A stretch of 64,000 bases of DNA from an uncultured Clostridium sp. (GCA_947575745.1 CANPOS010000001.1:30086-94085); one strand, 5' to 3'. Positions 32,475 through 42,677 are shown, counted from the stretch's first letter. The notes: a model not told the origin generated them from the letters alone. A program made the numbers and translations.

Positions 32475-33094
32475 ATGATAGCAGATTTAATACTAATAGT
32501 AATAATAGCACTTTGTATATTTTTAGGATATACAAGAGGGTTAATTAAAGTAGCCGTAAGGATAATTGGATTTTTTTCAGCATTAATTATTGCTTTGATA
32601 CTCTATACACCAGTATCAAACTATATAATAAATAATACAGATGTAGTAGCCAACATAGAGCAAACCATAGAAAAAAAGATATATGATAAAGAGGAAAACG
32701 AAGAAAAGCCAAAAGATTTAATGGGAACAATTGAAGATTACACAAATGGAATAAAAGAAGAAAGCTCAAAATACATTGCAAAAAATATAGCAGTTTCAAT
32801 AGTTAGAGTTCGGAACATGGCTAGGCTTATTCTTAGTTGCAAGAGTACTAATGATATTTGTAAAGATATTTGCAAGCATAATAGAAAAAATACCAATAAT
32901 AAAACAATTCAACAAAGCACGGAGGAACGATATATGGTATATTAGAAGGATTTATTGTGGTATATGCGATACTTGCAGTAATTAGCTTAACAGCACCTAT
33001 GATAGAAAACAATGAAGCAATTAATAAAATAGAAAAATCATATATATGTAAAACAATGTATGAGAATAATCTATTATTAAAAATAATATTATAG
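32475..33094 (+). CDS. CvpA family protein, needs +1 shifts at CGG 32811-32813 and 32920-32922
   Basis: MIADLILIVIIALCIFLGYTRGLIKVAVRIIGFFSA; restored ..IVRV-G-TWLGLFLVARVLMIFVKIFASIIEKIPIIKQFNKA-G-GTIYGILEGFIVVYAILAVISL.. to the stop at 33094. Confidence 0.85.
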
Positions 33095-33098
33095 ACAT

Positions 33099-33125
33099 TA
33101 AAAAAGTAGCAAAGCTACTTTTTTA
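33099..33125. terminator. Bidirectional terminator hairpin
   Basis: aaaaaagtagcaaagctactttttt between convergent genes. Confidence 0.75.
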
Positions 33126-34296
33126 ATGTCTAGCTTTATGTTTAGCCCTTTTCTTACCGCCATATTTATAATGATTTTTCTTTTTCTTAGGTCTTTTAAA
33201 TAAAATTCTTAAAGCAAGAATGATTGCAATAAATGCGATAATTTTAGATAAGCCTCTTATAAATCCATTTTCATTGGTTTGAGAAGCTTCAGAAGCAGAA
33301 GTAGAAGCCAAAATATTTTCCTCTTGTAATTTTCTTTCCTTCTCTTTTTCTTTTTCTTCTTGCAAATTTTTATAATATGCTGTATAATTATCAAAAGCAA
33401 AATCAAATAAAGTTTTACAATCTAAATATTTTGTCTTACGATTACCATTTATATTACCAGCACCAAGAACTACAATTATAAATTCAACATCATCTTTTTT
33501 AGCGCTTGCAATTAAACAATCTTTAGCGGCATTAGTATAACCAGTTTTAACACCAGTCGCATAATCATAATGATAATCTTTATAACCAGGAGCAATAAGA
33601 TAATTAGAAAGACTTAAAACTCTATCCTCATTAGGATAAACAGACGTACTTGGTAGAGTATAAGAAGTAGTGTTTACAATTTTCCTAAAAGTTTTAATAT
33701 TCATAGCATAACGAGCAATCAAAGATAAATCATGAGCTGTTGTATACAAATTTTCATCATGAATACCACTAGGATTAGTAAAATTAGAGCCAGTACAACC
33801 AATTTCTTTAGCCTTTGAATTCATAAGCTCAGCAAAGTCAGAAATAGAACCAGAAACATGCTCAGCTAAAACATTTGCTGCATCATTTGCAGAAGGAAGT
33901 AGCATAGCATATAGTAAGTCATTAACCCTAAGCTTTTCTCCGAGGTTGCAGATTAGCAGTAGTATAAGAGCTAGGAACGGATTTAACAGCAGTAGAACTA
34001 ACTGTTGCAACTTCATTTAAACTACATTTTTCTAAAATAATAATAGCAGTTAAAGTCTTAGTAGTGCTTGCAGGGTACATCTTTTCATAAGCATTTCTTT
34101 CGTACAATATATCTCCAGTTTCTTTTTCAACCATTAAAATACACTCAGAATTTATAGTTAAATCATTAATGTTAGGCTTCTCAGCATCAGAAGAATTTAC
34201 CATATTTGCATCTTCTAAATTCTCATTTGCAAAGCAAGTATTTGTAAAAGATAAAATATTAATTATTAAAATTAAATAAACAAAAATCTTTTTCAT
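33123..34296 (-). CDS. D-alanyl-D-alanine carboxypeptidase (DacF/PBP5-like), needs +1 shift at minus-strand CGG 33942-33940
   Basis: Signal peptide, SxxK (ASTTKT) upstream of the shift and SxN (SANDAAN), KTG (VKTGYTNAAK) downstream; restored TTANLQP-G-EKLRVNDLLYAMLLPSANDAAN. Confidence 0.88.
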
Positions 34297-34366
34297 AATG
34301 CATTAAATATATCATAGATTGTAAATAAATATCAATAATTTGCTTAAAAAATAAGGAGGAATTTAA

Positions 34367-35059
34367 ATGGAAATGTTAAATCAAAAGCAAAAAATAATCG
34401 CAATTTTAGTAATTGCAATAGTTATAATAGTAATTGCATATTACTATATAAACAGTACAAAAGAAGTATATACAGGGCAATATGAAGAAAATATAATAGA
34501 AGAAGCTAAGGAAGAAGAAAATATAATAGGAAAAAAGGAAGCAATAAAAGTACATATAACAGGTGCTGTAAAATCAAATGGAATAGTACAAATAGACAAA
34601 AACTCAAGGATAAATGACGCGATAGAAGCGGCAGGAGGATTAACAGAAGATGCAGATTTAACAAATGTAAACTTAGCATATATGATAGAAGATGGACAAA
34701 AAATATATATACCAAGTATAGACGATAAGGAAGAAGAAAGTAAAACGAGTATGGCAACATCAGGTAATCAAAATTTAAATGAACAAGAAAAACAAAAACA
34801 AGAAACAACCTTTATATTTTCAGGTCCAGGATATGGAATAACAGAAGAAGAAAAAGAAAGAACAACTAACAAAATAAATATAAACAAAGCAACACTTATG
34901 GAATTAATAACTTTACCAGGAATAGGAGAAGCAACAGCTGTAAAAATAATAGAATATAGAAAAACAAGTAGTAATTTCAAAACAATAGAAGAAATAAAAA
35001 ATGTACCAGGAATAGGAGATGCAAAATTTAATGTAATAAAAGAATATATTACTGTATAA
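34367..35059 (+). CDS. ComEA-like helix-hairpin-helix DNA-binding protein
   Basis: SLBB-like domain (KVHITGAVKSNGIVQI..AGGLTEDADLTNVNLA) plus HhH (INKATLMELITLPGIGEATAVKIIEYR). Confidence 0.9.
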   Translation: MEMLNQKQKIIAILVIAIVIIVIAYYYINSTKEVYTGQYEENIIEEAKEEENIIGKKEAIKVHITGAVKSNGIVQIDKNSRINDAIEAAGGLTEDADLTNVNLAYMIEDGQKIYIPSIDDKEEESKTSMATSGNQNLNEQEKQKQETTFIFSGPGYGITEEEKERTTNKININKATLMELITLPGIGEATAVKIIEYRKTSSNFKTIEEIKNVPGIGDAKFNVIKEYITV

Positions 35060-35903
35060 TTGCATCACGAACATCATTAACAATATATTCAGGAGTAGAA
35101 GCGCCAGCCATAATACCAATATTTTCAAAGCTTTTAACAAAATCCAAATCTAGATCGTCTTTAGTTTCTATATGAATAGCATGCCCGCAATTTTGGGCAG
35201 CAATATCGTATAATTTTTTAGTATTAGAGCTATTTTTTCCACCAATAATAATCATTAAATCAACAGATTTAGAAAGCTCTTTAGTTTCGACTTGGCGAGT
35301 AGCCGTAGCATTACAGATGCTTTTTTCAATATAAATATTATAGTAATTACCTAAGGAAGTTAATATTATAGAGCACATTTCTTCAAACAAATTAAGACTA
35401 AAAGTAGTTTGAGAAATAATTAATAAATCTTTAAGCCCACTTTCACGAAAAGCATTTATTGCATTATCAATATCAGAAATTGTTTCTATAAGAAAAGAAT
35501 TATCACCGCAAAAACTAAAAGTACCAATAGTTTCAGGATGGTTTTTTACTCCAAATAAAAAAATAAAATAATTATCTTTAGCAAAAGCTTGAACTTGTTT
35601 ATGGATTCGTAAAACCTTAGGACAAGTCAAATCTACAAGTTCAATATTTCTTTGCTTAGCAATATCATAAATATCTTTACTAACACCATGAGCACGAATA
35701 ATCGCTTTATTTGAAGCATCGTTAATTGAAGATACTGTTTTAAGTCCTTTTTCTTCAAGATTTTTAACTACTTGCTTGTTATGTATTAATTCACCTAAAC
35801 AATAAACAGAAGCTTTAGTTTTCAACAATTCTTCTTCAGCTTTTGTAACTGAATTTTTAACTCCAGCACAAAAACCACTATTTTTCCCGATAATAATATT
35901 CAT
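35049..35903 (-). CDS. ispH: 4-hydroxy-3-methylbut-2-enyl diphosphate reductase
   Basis: GFCAGV, LGELIHNKQVVKNLEEKGLKTV, IRAHGVS, DLTCPKV, GGKNSSNTKKL, GASTPEYIV. Confidence 0.95.
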   Translation of the reverse strand: MNIIIGKNSGFCAGVKNSVTKAEEELLKTKASVYCLGELIHNKQVVKNLEEKGLKTVSSINDASNKAIIRAHGVSKDIYDIAKQRNIELVDLTCPKVLRIHKQVQAFAKDNYFIFLFGVKNHPETIGTFSFCGDNSFLIETISDIDNAINAFRESGLKDLLIISQTTFSLNLFEEMCSIILTSLGNYYNIYIEKSICNATATRQVETKELSKSVDLMIIIGGKNSSNTKKLYDIAAQNCGHAIHIETKDDLDLDFVKSFENIGIMAGASTPEYIVNDVRDAIIQ

Positions 35904-36086
35904 AAAAACTCCATTCCAATAAAAGCTTATTCTAATACTACTTATTTGATAATAATATAATTATATAAATATTATAAATTAATTAAAATATGTTTGTCAA
36001 TAATTGATATTTTAATGTTGATTTTAAAGAACAAAAATAGTATAATAAAAACATACTTAATATTTATTATGCAAAGGAGAAAAGAG

Positions 36087-36335
36087 ATGGAAGAAAGTAA
36101 AAAAGAAACAAATCAAGAACGTGTGAAAATATATGATAAAGACATGTACATAAGTCAAGAAAAGATAAGAATGATAATAATAATGATAATAGTATTCTTA
36201 ATAGGATTTGTTGCTGGATATTTTTCAAAAGGAGTAATATCAGAAAATATGGACAACTCAAGTGGAATTGAAAAACAGTATAGTTATACAGATAAGTATA
36301 TTAAGAATATCGTAGTAGAAAATGAATTTATGTAA
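36087..36335 (+). CDS. Small single-TM hypothetical protein
   Basis: RBS aaaggaga; TM IRMIIIMIIVFLIGFVAGYF. Confidence 0.6.
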   Translation: MEESKKETNQERVKIYDKDMYISQEKIRMIIIMIIVFLIGFVAGYFSKGVISENMDNSSGIEKQYSYTDKYIKNIVVENEFM

Positions 36336-36404
36336 GGAATACGAAAATAATATTTAAACTAAATACTGGAAAAAATTTTTAAAATATGATATAATCATTA
36401 AGTG

Positions 36405-36985
36405 GCGCATTATTCTAGTCATCAATAATTATTGAGAGGGTGGGGCTAAAAATCCACTGAAGGGCAAATCGATGAAGTTTCTTGTTTGTGCGCGAAATGC
36501 CAGTTTTGTGTGTGAGCAGGGAGTAAAGAGGTTAGGGGCATATGTAATGGCATACATAACGTTTCCCTGGTTTCGCGGAGGCTTAATTAGTTCTAACTTT
36601 TTAAGTATAACCTATGTTGAGTGCCAAGACACGAAATACATAGAGTAGCCTGTCTTGAGTGAATGTATTGGGATTAGTATTTTGAACTTAGATAATAAAT
36701 TGGCCAAAATTTAAGTTTTATTTTTATTTTACTATGAAATTGCATTTGCAAAAAAGACTAACAATAATTAAAGGTGTTAAGGAAAACTTCTAGAATGTTT
36801 GCTTTAATAAAAAAGCATGAAAGCCTAAGGATTAAGGTACGGATTTAAGTGGTAATCTGGTAACTATTAAATTAATAGTTATTTCCTTTAAATGGAAACA
36901 GCTCTAGCAGTAATGCTAAGTAGGAAATAGAGAAATTCAACTAGACCTAAACCGTAAAATTTACTTAGGCTTTTGCCATACAATA
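36405..36985 (+). ncRNA. Large structured non-coding RNA (about 570 nt), candidate OLE RNA
   Basis: ORF-free, GC-enriched relative to its surroundings. Long-range helix AAAGCCTAAG (~36822)/CTTAGGCTTT (~36965) and nested ACGGATTTA/TAAACCGT, AACTATTA/TAATAGTT, AAGACA/TGTCTT, AATACAT/ATGTATT pairings. Lies just upstream of a membrane-protein gene. Confidence 0.55.
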
Positions 36986-37000
36986 AAGAGGGAGCAGATT

Positions 37001-37565
37001 ATGATAGCAAAAGAACAAGAAGAAAAGAAAGAAAAAAAGACAGAAAGTCACCTGAAATGGATAATACAAATCTTTATAACAACATTTATATTGTCAATTA
37101 CATTTTCATTTATCTCAACAAATGGTGTATCAAAATTAAGCATAATACCAGCAATAATAGTATTGTTTGCAGTAATTCTTGTTGGAATACTATTTGATAT
37201 AATAGGTGTTGCAGTAACTGTTGCAAATGAAGAAGAATTTCATGCAAAAGCAACAAAAAAGGCAAAAGGAGCAAAAACGGCATTAAAATTAATAAAGAAT
37301 GCAGCAAAAGTTGCAAATGTATGTGCAGATGTAATTGGAGATATATGTGGAGTTTTAAGTGGAGCAATTAGTACAATGATATCACTAAAACTAACTCGGA
37401 AGCTTAGGAATGCCAGAAGACATTCAATTTGTAATAAGTGCAATGGTAGCAGCACTAACAGTTGGAGGAAAAGCGATAGGAAAAGAAATAGCAAATAAAA
37501 AATCCACAGAAATAGTATATGCTTGCTCAAAAATGATAAGTAAATTAAAAAATGAAAATAAGTAA
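37001..37565 (+). CDS. Multi-TM membrane protein (OapA-like candidate), needs +1 shift at CGG 37397-37399
   Basis: RBS gagggagcag; restored ..GAISTMISLKLT-G-SLGMPEDIQFVISAMVAALTVGGKAIGKEIANKKSTEIVYACSKMISKLKNENK*. Confidence 0.75.
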
Positions 37566-37665
37566 TTTTTTTGAAGAAAAAGCATATAATAAAATATAGA
37601 AATGAATTTATTTCAACTTTATAATAAACAAACTTCTATAATATATAAAAATGAAGCAAAAAGTA

Positions 37666-37694
37666 TTGACTTTTAGGAAATAAAGTACTATAAT
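37666..37694 (+). promoter_or_regulatory. Strong sigma-A-type promoter of the tRNA-iMet gene
   Basis: TTGACT (37666-71) - 17 bp - TATAAT (37689-94). Confidence 0.8.
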
Positions 37695-37711
37695 ATAGAA
37701 GTTAAATACAT

Positions 37712-37749
37712 CGCGGGGTGGAGCAGTTGGCAGCTCGTTGGGCTCATAA
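37712..37749 (+). pseudogene. tRNA-iMet 5' half truncated in the anticodon loop by ICE insertion
   Basis: CGCGGGGTGGAGCAGTTGGCAGCTCGTTGGGCTCATAA matches the 5' half of bacterial initiator tRNA; the next bases (ATACCGAC..) cannot form the 3' half. Confidence 0.8.
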
Positions 37750-37904
37750 ATACCGACATACGAAAATGCCATAAGCTTTGCAATATGCGATTTTTTTATG
37801 CAAATGCCTATGACAGTAGGCATCCACAAAAAATATTTTAACAGAATTTAACAGAATTGTAAAGAATTAAAAAGAAATAAATAATATAAAAATTAGAAAA
37901 AAAT

Positions 37905-38060
37905 TAGGGATTTAATAGGGATAAGTCAAAATAGAAAAAAATAAAATTAGGGATAATTATTTCCTTACTCTCTCTAGTAAAATAGAGAAAGTAATAATTA
38001 GGAATAATTACCCCTCTTTTTTTATCCCTAAAAAAATTAGGGATAAATTTTAAACTAAAT
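37905..38060. repeat. Cluster of TTAGGGATAA-type direct and inverted repeats at the ICE left end
   Basis: Several copies of TAGGGATAA / TTATCCCTA plus the inverted TTACTCTCTCTA..TAGAGAAAGTAA. Confidence 0.65.
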
Positions 38061-38097
38061 ATCCCCTTCCCTATTTTATAAAAGGTGGTGTTAGAAA

Positions 38098-38223
38098 TTG
38101 TTTTTGATAGGTTTATTTATAGGACTTGTATTAGGCTCTAATATAAGTCTTTTTTTATATGCTTTGATAATAGCAGGCAAACAAGCAGATGAACAATTTG
38201 AAAATATGATAGAAGTGAGGTAA
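38098..38223 (+). CDS. DUF3789-like small membrane protein (TTG start, 41 aa)
   Basis: MFLIGLFIGLVLGSNISLFLYALIIAGKQADEQFENMIEVR; RBS aaaggtggtg. Below the ORF-track length cutoff. Confidence 0.75.
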   Translation: MFLIGLFIGLVLGSNISLFLYALIIAGKQADEQFENMIEVR

Positions 38224-38229
38224 AGAAAG

Positions 38230-39063
38230 ATGATCATAGCAAGTTTATTGGCAAGTAGTAGTTTTATAATGACAAATAAAATTTTAATAAAGGCTGTTGG
38301 TACAGATGCAGCTATTTTATTAGGAGAATTGTGTTCAGAGTATAATTATTGGGAGCAAAGAAACGAATTAACTAACAAGCATTGGTTTTTTTCTACTCGT
38401 GAAAACATTGAAGATAATACAGGTTTGTCAGAACATAAACAAAGAATGGCAATTAATATATTGCTAAAGATGGAATTAATTGAAACAAAAAGAATGGGAA
38501 TTCCTTGCAAGACTTATTATAAATTAAATGAAACTAATATTTTAAATTGTTATACTAGCACTCAAAAGAAATTGATAGAAAGTCCTAAAAATCCAGTAGT
38601 TGAAAATTTAGACAACAAGAGCTTAAATAATTCTAGTACAAGTGATGAAATTTTTAAAGAACCTGATATTGAAAATTTAGACATAAATAATAATAAAAAT
38701 AAAAATAATGAAAATCACACACACGAGGCAGAGCCAATCGAAGAAAAAAAAGAATATGCAGTTAAAGTTACTATGACAGAAAAAGAGTATAATGACTTAG
38801 TTAATACTTATGGAATAGATATGGCAAAACAACTTATTGAACAATTAAGTCTGTATAAACAATCAAAAGGAAAAAGCTATGAAAGTGATTATGCTGCAAT
38901 TCTATATTGGGTAACTGAACGAGTGCATGAAATTGAGAAGAAAGATGCTAACTATAAAGCATTTAAAAACAAAACAAATAATAATAAAAAACCTAATTTC
39001 GACCAGAGAGAATATCCTCCTGGCTTTTTTGATGGATTATATGCTAATGGAATTAGGAAATAA
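38230..39063 (+). CDS. Replication-initiator/winged-helix-like ICE protein
   Basis: KAVGTDAAILLGELCSEYNYWEQRNELTNKHWFFSTRENIEDNTGLSEHKQRMAINILLKMELIETK. Confidence 0.65.
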   Translation: MIIASLLASSSFIMTNKILIKAVGTDAAILLGELCSEYNYWEQRNELTNKHWFFSTRENIEDNTGLSEHKQRMAINILLKMELIETKRMGIPCKTYYKLNETNILNCYTSTQKKLIESPKNPVVENLDNKSLNNSSTSDEIFKEPDIENLDINNNKNKNNENHTHEAEPIEEKKEYAVKVTMTEKEYNDLVNTYGIDMAKQLIEQLSLYKQSKGKSYESDYAAILYWVTERVHEIEKKDANYKAFKNKTNNNKKPNFDQREYPPGFFDGLYANGIRK

Positions 39064-39069
39064 AATTAT

Positions 39070-39588
39070 GTGGAGGTAACTATGAAAAAGATATTAAAAA
39101 AATACTATGAAATGAATGATAATGAAAAGGATGATATAGAAGATTTATGTATTTTACATGAATTAGAAGAACAATTAAAAAATTATGAGGATTTAGGATT
39201 AGATATTGCAGATGAGGAGGTTATATTTGAAGAAATAAAAAATATTCTTCCATATAGCAATATTAAACATTCAGAAATTATTTCAAGATTATTAGAACTA
39301 TTAAGGTGTAGAGATATAACTATAGATGATATTGTTGGAACTTCAACAGAAGAATTAATACAACTTATAACAGAAGATACAGGAGATTTTAAAGACACAA
39401 AATATGAAATAATAAAAGAATTTTCATGTGGTCTTTATTATTGTGTATTTATAAGACAAGGAGAAAAGTTTATTTTAATTTTTGAAAAAGACAACATTTC
39501 ACATGTAGAAATATTCAATAGTTTTGAATCAATATTACGATATGTGATTAAAAACATATTATTGTCAGAGGGAGAATCTATTGTATAA
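39070..39588 (+). CDS. Hypothetical ICE protein
   Basis: ORF with RBS ggagg. Confidence 0.6.
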   Translation: MEVTMKKILKKYYEMNDNEKDDIEDLCILHELEEQLKNYEDLGLDIADEEVIFEEIKNILPYSNIKHSEIISRLLELLRCRDITIDDIVGTSTEELIQLITEDTGDFKDTKYEIIKEFSCGLYYCVFIRQGEKFILIFEKDNISHVEIFNSFESILRYVIKNILLSEGESIV

Positions 39589-40009
39589 TCCAGTTTTCAA
39601 AAAAATAGAGTATTATCTATACAGCTATGAGTTTATTGATATGCACATAGAAGATTTAAGATCAGATTTATCTGACTTTGACTATAACCAAAATTATAGA
39701 AAGTATATTAAAAATAAAAGTAGCAGTTTAGAGGACCAAGTAATAAAGAATATTAATCTTGAAAGAAGAATCTTAAAAATAAAAAAATGGCAAAAGCTAA
39801 TTACTTTCGTACTAAAAAAGTACAAGCAAACTAATTTATTATATTATCATTTTATTAATTTAAAGTATTTTCGCAAGGAAAGTCCTTTTAAAATACAAGA
39901 AAAATTAAATTTAAGTATCTATGAACAAAAAGATATACAAGCAAGGATATTGCAGTATATCTTTTTTGTTGCAATAAAAAATCAAATACTAAGGGAGGTG
40001 AATGATTAA
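39581..40009 (+). CDS. Hypothetical ICE protein (sigma-factor-like helices possible)
   Basis: Overlaps the upstream CDS by 8 nt. Confidence 0.55.
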   Translation: MYNPVFKKIEYYLYSYEFIDMHIEDLRSDLSDFDYNQNYRKYIKNKSSSLEDQVIKNINLERRILKIKKWQKLITFVLKKYKQTNLLYYHFINLKYFRKESPFKIQEKLNLSIYEQKDIQARILQYIFFVAIKNQILREVND

Positions 40010-40031
40010 TTAAACTTTTTAAGCAAAGGAG

Positions 40032-40766
40032 GTGAATGATATAAAGCATATAGTATCATTTAGTGGAGGCAAAGATAGTATGGCAATGTTACTAAAAATG
40101 ATAGAAAATAATATGCAAATAGATGAAATTGTATATTGTAACATAATGGCTACTCCAACCATTGGAGCAGAATATCCAGAAATGTATGAATATTTGGATA
40201 AAGTAGATAAATATTTAATAAAAACAATAGGCAAAAAGATTACAAGATTAGAATCTCCTATAAGTTTTGAAAAACAATTCTATACAGTAAAGCAAAGAGG
40301 AAAATATGAAGGAAAGATTTATGGTTTCCCTTGGAACCTAGGAGCATGGTGCAATAGTAAATTAAAAGTACAAACATTAGACCAATATTTGAAAAAGCAA
40401 GGTGAATATATAAGTTATATTGGTATTGCTTATGATGAACCTAAAAGATTTGGAAGATTAGCAATAAATGAAAGAGCTCCATTATATGATTGGCAGATGA
40501 CAGAAAAAGATTGTTTACAATATACTAAGGAGAAAGGATTATATAATCCACTCTATGATAAATTCAAAAGACTAGGATGTTGGTTCTGTGTAAAACAAGG
40601 ATTAGATAGTTTGAGAATTTTGCGACATGATTATCCAGAATATTGGAAAATGATGTTAGATTGGCAGAAGGATAGTGAAGTGAAATTTAAACCTAATTAT
40701 ACTATTCAACAATTAGAGGAACGATTTATGCAAGAAGATCTTATTTATGAGCAAAAAGCTAGTTAA
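40032..40766 (+). CDS. Phosphoadenosine phosphosulfate reductase-family protein
   Basis: KHIVSFSGGKDSMAMLLKMIE (PP-loop) and Cys-rich LGCWFCVKQG. Confidence 0.9.
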   Translation: MNDIKHIVSFSGGKDSMAMLLKMIENNMQIDEIVYCNIMATPTIGAEYPEMYEYLDKVDKYLIKTIGKKITRLESPISFEKQFYTVKQRGKYEGKIYGFPWNLGAWCNSKLKVQTLDQYLKKQGEYISYIGIAYDEPKRFGRLAINERAPLYDWQMTEKDCLQYTKEKGLYNPLYDKFKRLGCWFCVKQGLDSLRILRHDYPEYWKMMLDWQKDSEVKFKPNYTIQQLEERFMQEDLIYEQKAS

Positions 40767-40795
40767 ATTGAAAATTTTAGTGAAAGGAGTTTTCT

Positions 40796-41110
40796 ATGAA
40801 GATTTATAGAGTTATCTATGAAAGCCATGATATTGATGATGCAGATCATACATTGAATATAAGCACTTTTTTCAATAAAGAAAATGCAGAAAAATACTTA
40901 CAAGAATGTAAAGAAAGCATAAAAGAACAAAACGAAGAATTTGATTTGAAGGATTATACTATAGAAGAAACAGAAGATTCTTATGAAATATATTTAACAA
41001 GTCGAGCATTTGAACAGTCTGTATCTGTTTGGTTAGAGGAAGATGAAACTCGTGATGAAATCAGTAAAGATTTAAAAATGGAAAAGGAAAATGACTATGA
41101 AATACCATAA
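40796..41110 (+). CDS. Hypothetical ICE protein
   Basis: ORF with RBS gaaaggag. Confidence 0.6.
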   Translation: MKIYRVIYESHDIDDADHTLNISTFFNKENAEKYLQECKESIKEQNEEFDLKDYTIEETEDSYEIYLTSRAFEQSVSVWLEEDETRDEISKDLKMEKENDYEIP

Positions 41111-41819
41111 ATTTTTAGCAGTGCTACTAACTCTAGTGTTTCTCATAGTCTTTTTTTCATGTTCGTATTTACTTTTAAAGGATTACATTAAGGCAAAGGA
41201 AAATGATGTTGCTATTGAAAATCTAATAGAGGAAACTATTGAAATAGATGAGGAAACCCAATCAACTTCTATTGATTGGAATAATCTAAAATCTATTAAT
41301 CAAGATATTGTAGGATGGATTCAGATAGAAGATACTAAAATTAATTATCCTATTTTAAAAGATAATAACCTATTTTATCTTAAACATTCTTACGATAAAA
41401 AATATAATAGTAGTGGTTCAATATTTACAACAAATACTAACCCATTTGAAGATTCTGAAACTATAATTTACGGACACAATATGAAGAATGGAAGTATGTT
41501 TTCTTTATTAGGAAAGTATCTTAATGAGGATTTTTTATATGCTCATCAACATTTCAAAATATATACTTCAAATGGCAACTATGAGGCAACTGTTTTTAGT
41601 GCATATTCAATAGCATTTGAAACAGAAAATAGTAATATAAAACAATTAGACATCAATGAAAGGATAAAGTATTATCAGAAAGCAAGTAAATGTAAAGTAT
41701 CAAATGTAGAAATTTCAAATAAAATAATAAAGTTATCTACTTGTTCATATATAAATGCAAAACATACACCAACAGAGCAGCGATATTATATAATCGCTAG
41801 TATTATCCCCATTGAATAA
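41091..41819 (+). CDS. Class B sortase
   Basis: N-terminal TM; IIYGHNMKNGSMFSLLGKY; IKLSTCSY (catalytic Cys). Confidence 0.92.
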   Translation: MTMKYHKFLAVLLTLVFLIVFFSCSYLLLKDYIKAKENDVAIENLIEETIEIDEETQSTSIDWNNLKSINQDIVGWIQIEDTKINYPILKDNNLFYLKHSYDKKYNSSGSIFTTNTNPFEDSETIIYGHNMKNGSMFSLLGKYLNEDFLYAHQHFKIYTSNGNYEATVFSAYSIAFETENSNIKQLDINERIKYYQKASKCKVSNVEISNKIIKLSTCSYINAKHTPTEQRYYIIASIIPIE

Positions 41820-41878
41820 ATAAATTGTGGAAAAAGGGCTGACAAATTCAAAAGATCACGTTATTATTAAGTTAAGAG

Positions 41879-42619
41879 GTGATAATTATGAAAAAGAAAG
41901 TCTTTATAACAATTTTAATTATATTAATTTTATTATTATGCAGTATTGGAATAGGTTATTTAGTTTATCCAAAAGATGAGGCTATTCCTTTAGCAAGAGA
42001 AGATATAATTGATTCAAATGAAAACACAATAGATAGTTCTATGGATAACACTATATCTAATGAAATAACACCAAAATCTGACACTATAATTTCAGAAGTG
42101 GAATCAGAAACAAAACTAAAAGAGGAAATACAAAAACAAGATGAAACAACAGTAGAAGAAACTATTAGTACAGTTTCTACTACTCCAAATAGTACAACTA
42201 AAAATACTACATCTAATAATAAAAATACTCAAAAAAATAACATAGTAACTAATAAGGAGGAAAGTTCTAAAGACACTACCTCTCCATCAAATATAGAAAA
42301 TGCAAAACCTAAAGAAACTATTACATCAAAACCAGTAGATAAACCTAATGAAACTAATAAAGTAACTCAACCTACCAGATGCACAAATAACAATAATCAT
42401 GGTATGGATGTTGGAAATTGTGGAAAGTGGTTTAATTCTAAAAATGAGGCAATTTCATATTATGAAGAAAAAATAAAGTATTGGGATGAGTGGTGGAATA
42501 GCACAGATCCAAATGATACAAATGCAGATGCAACTTATTATAAAAACTGTCCTACAGGTTATGAAATTTGGAGTTGTATGTATTGTAATAAGTGGACTAT
42601 TAACCTTTATTATAGATAA
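41879..42619 (+). CDS. Secreted/anchored Ser-Thr-Asn-rich hypothetical protein
   Basis: N-terminal TM, low-complexity linker, Cys/Trp-rich C-terminus. Confidence 0.65.
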   Translation: MIIMKKKVFITILIILILLLCSIGIGYLVYPKDEAIPLAREDIIDSNENTIDSSMDNTISNEITPKSDTIISEVESETKLKEEIQKQDETTVEETISTVSTTPNSTTKNTTSNNKNTQKNNIVTNKEESSKDTTSPSNIENAKPKETITSKPVDKPNETNKVTQPTRCTNNNNHGMDVGNCGKWFNSKNEAISYYEEKIKYWDEWWNSTDPNDTNADATYYKNCPTGYEIWSCMYCNKWTINLYYR

Positions 42620-42677
42620 GAGATATTATTTTCAAAGTCAAGATTTAAGTCTTGGCTTTTTATTATGGAGGTGATTT

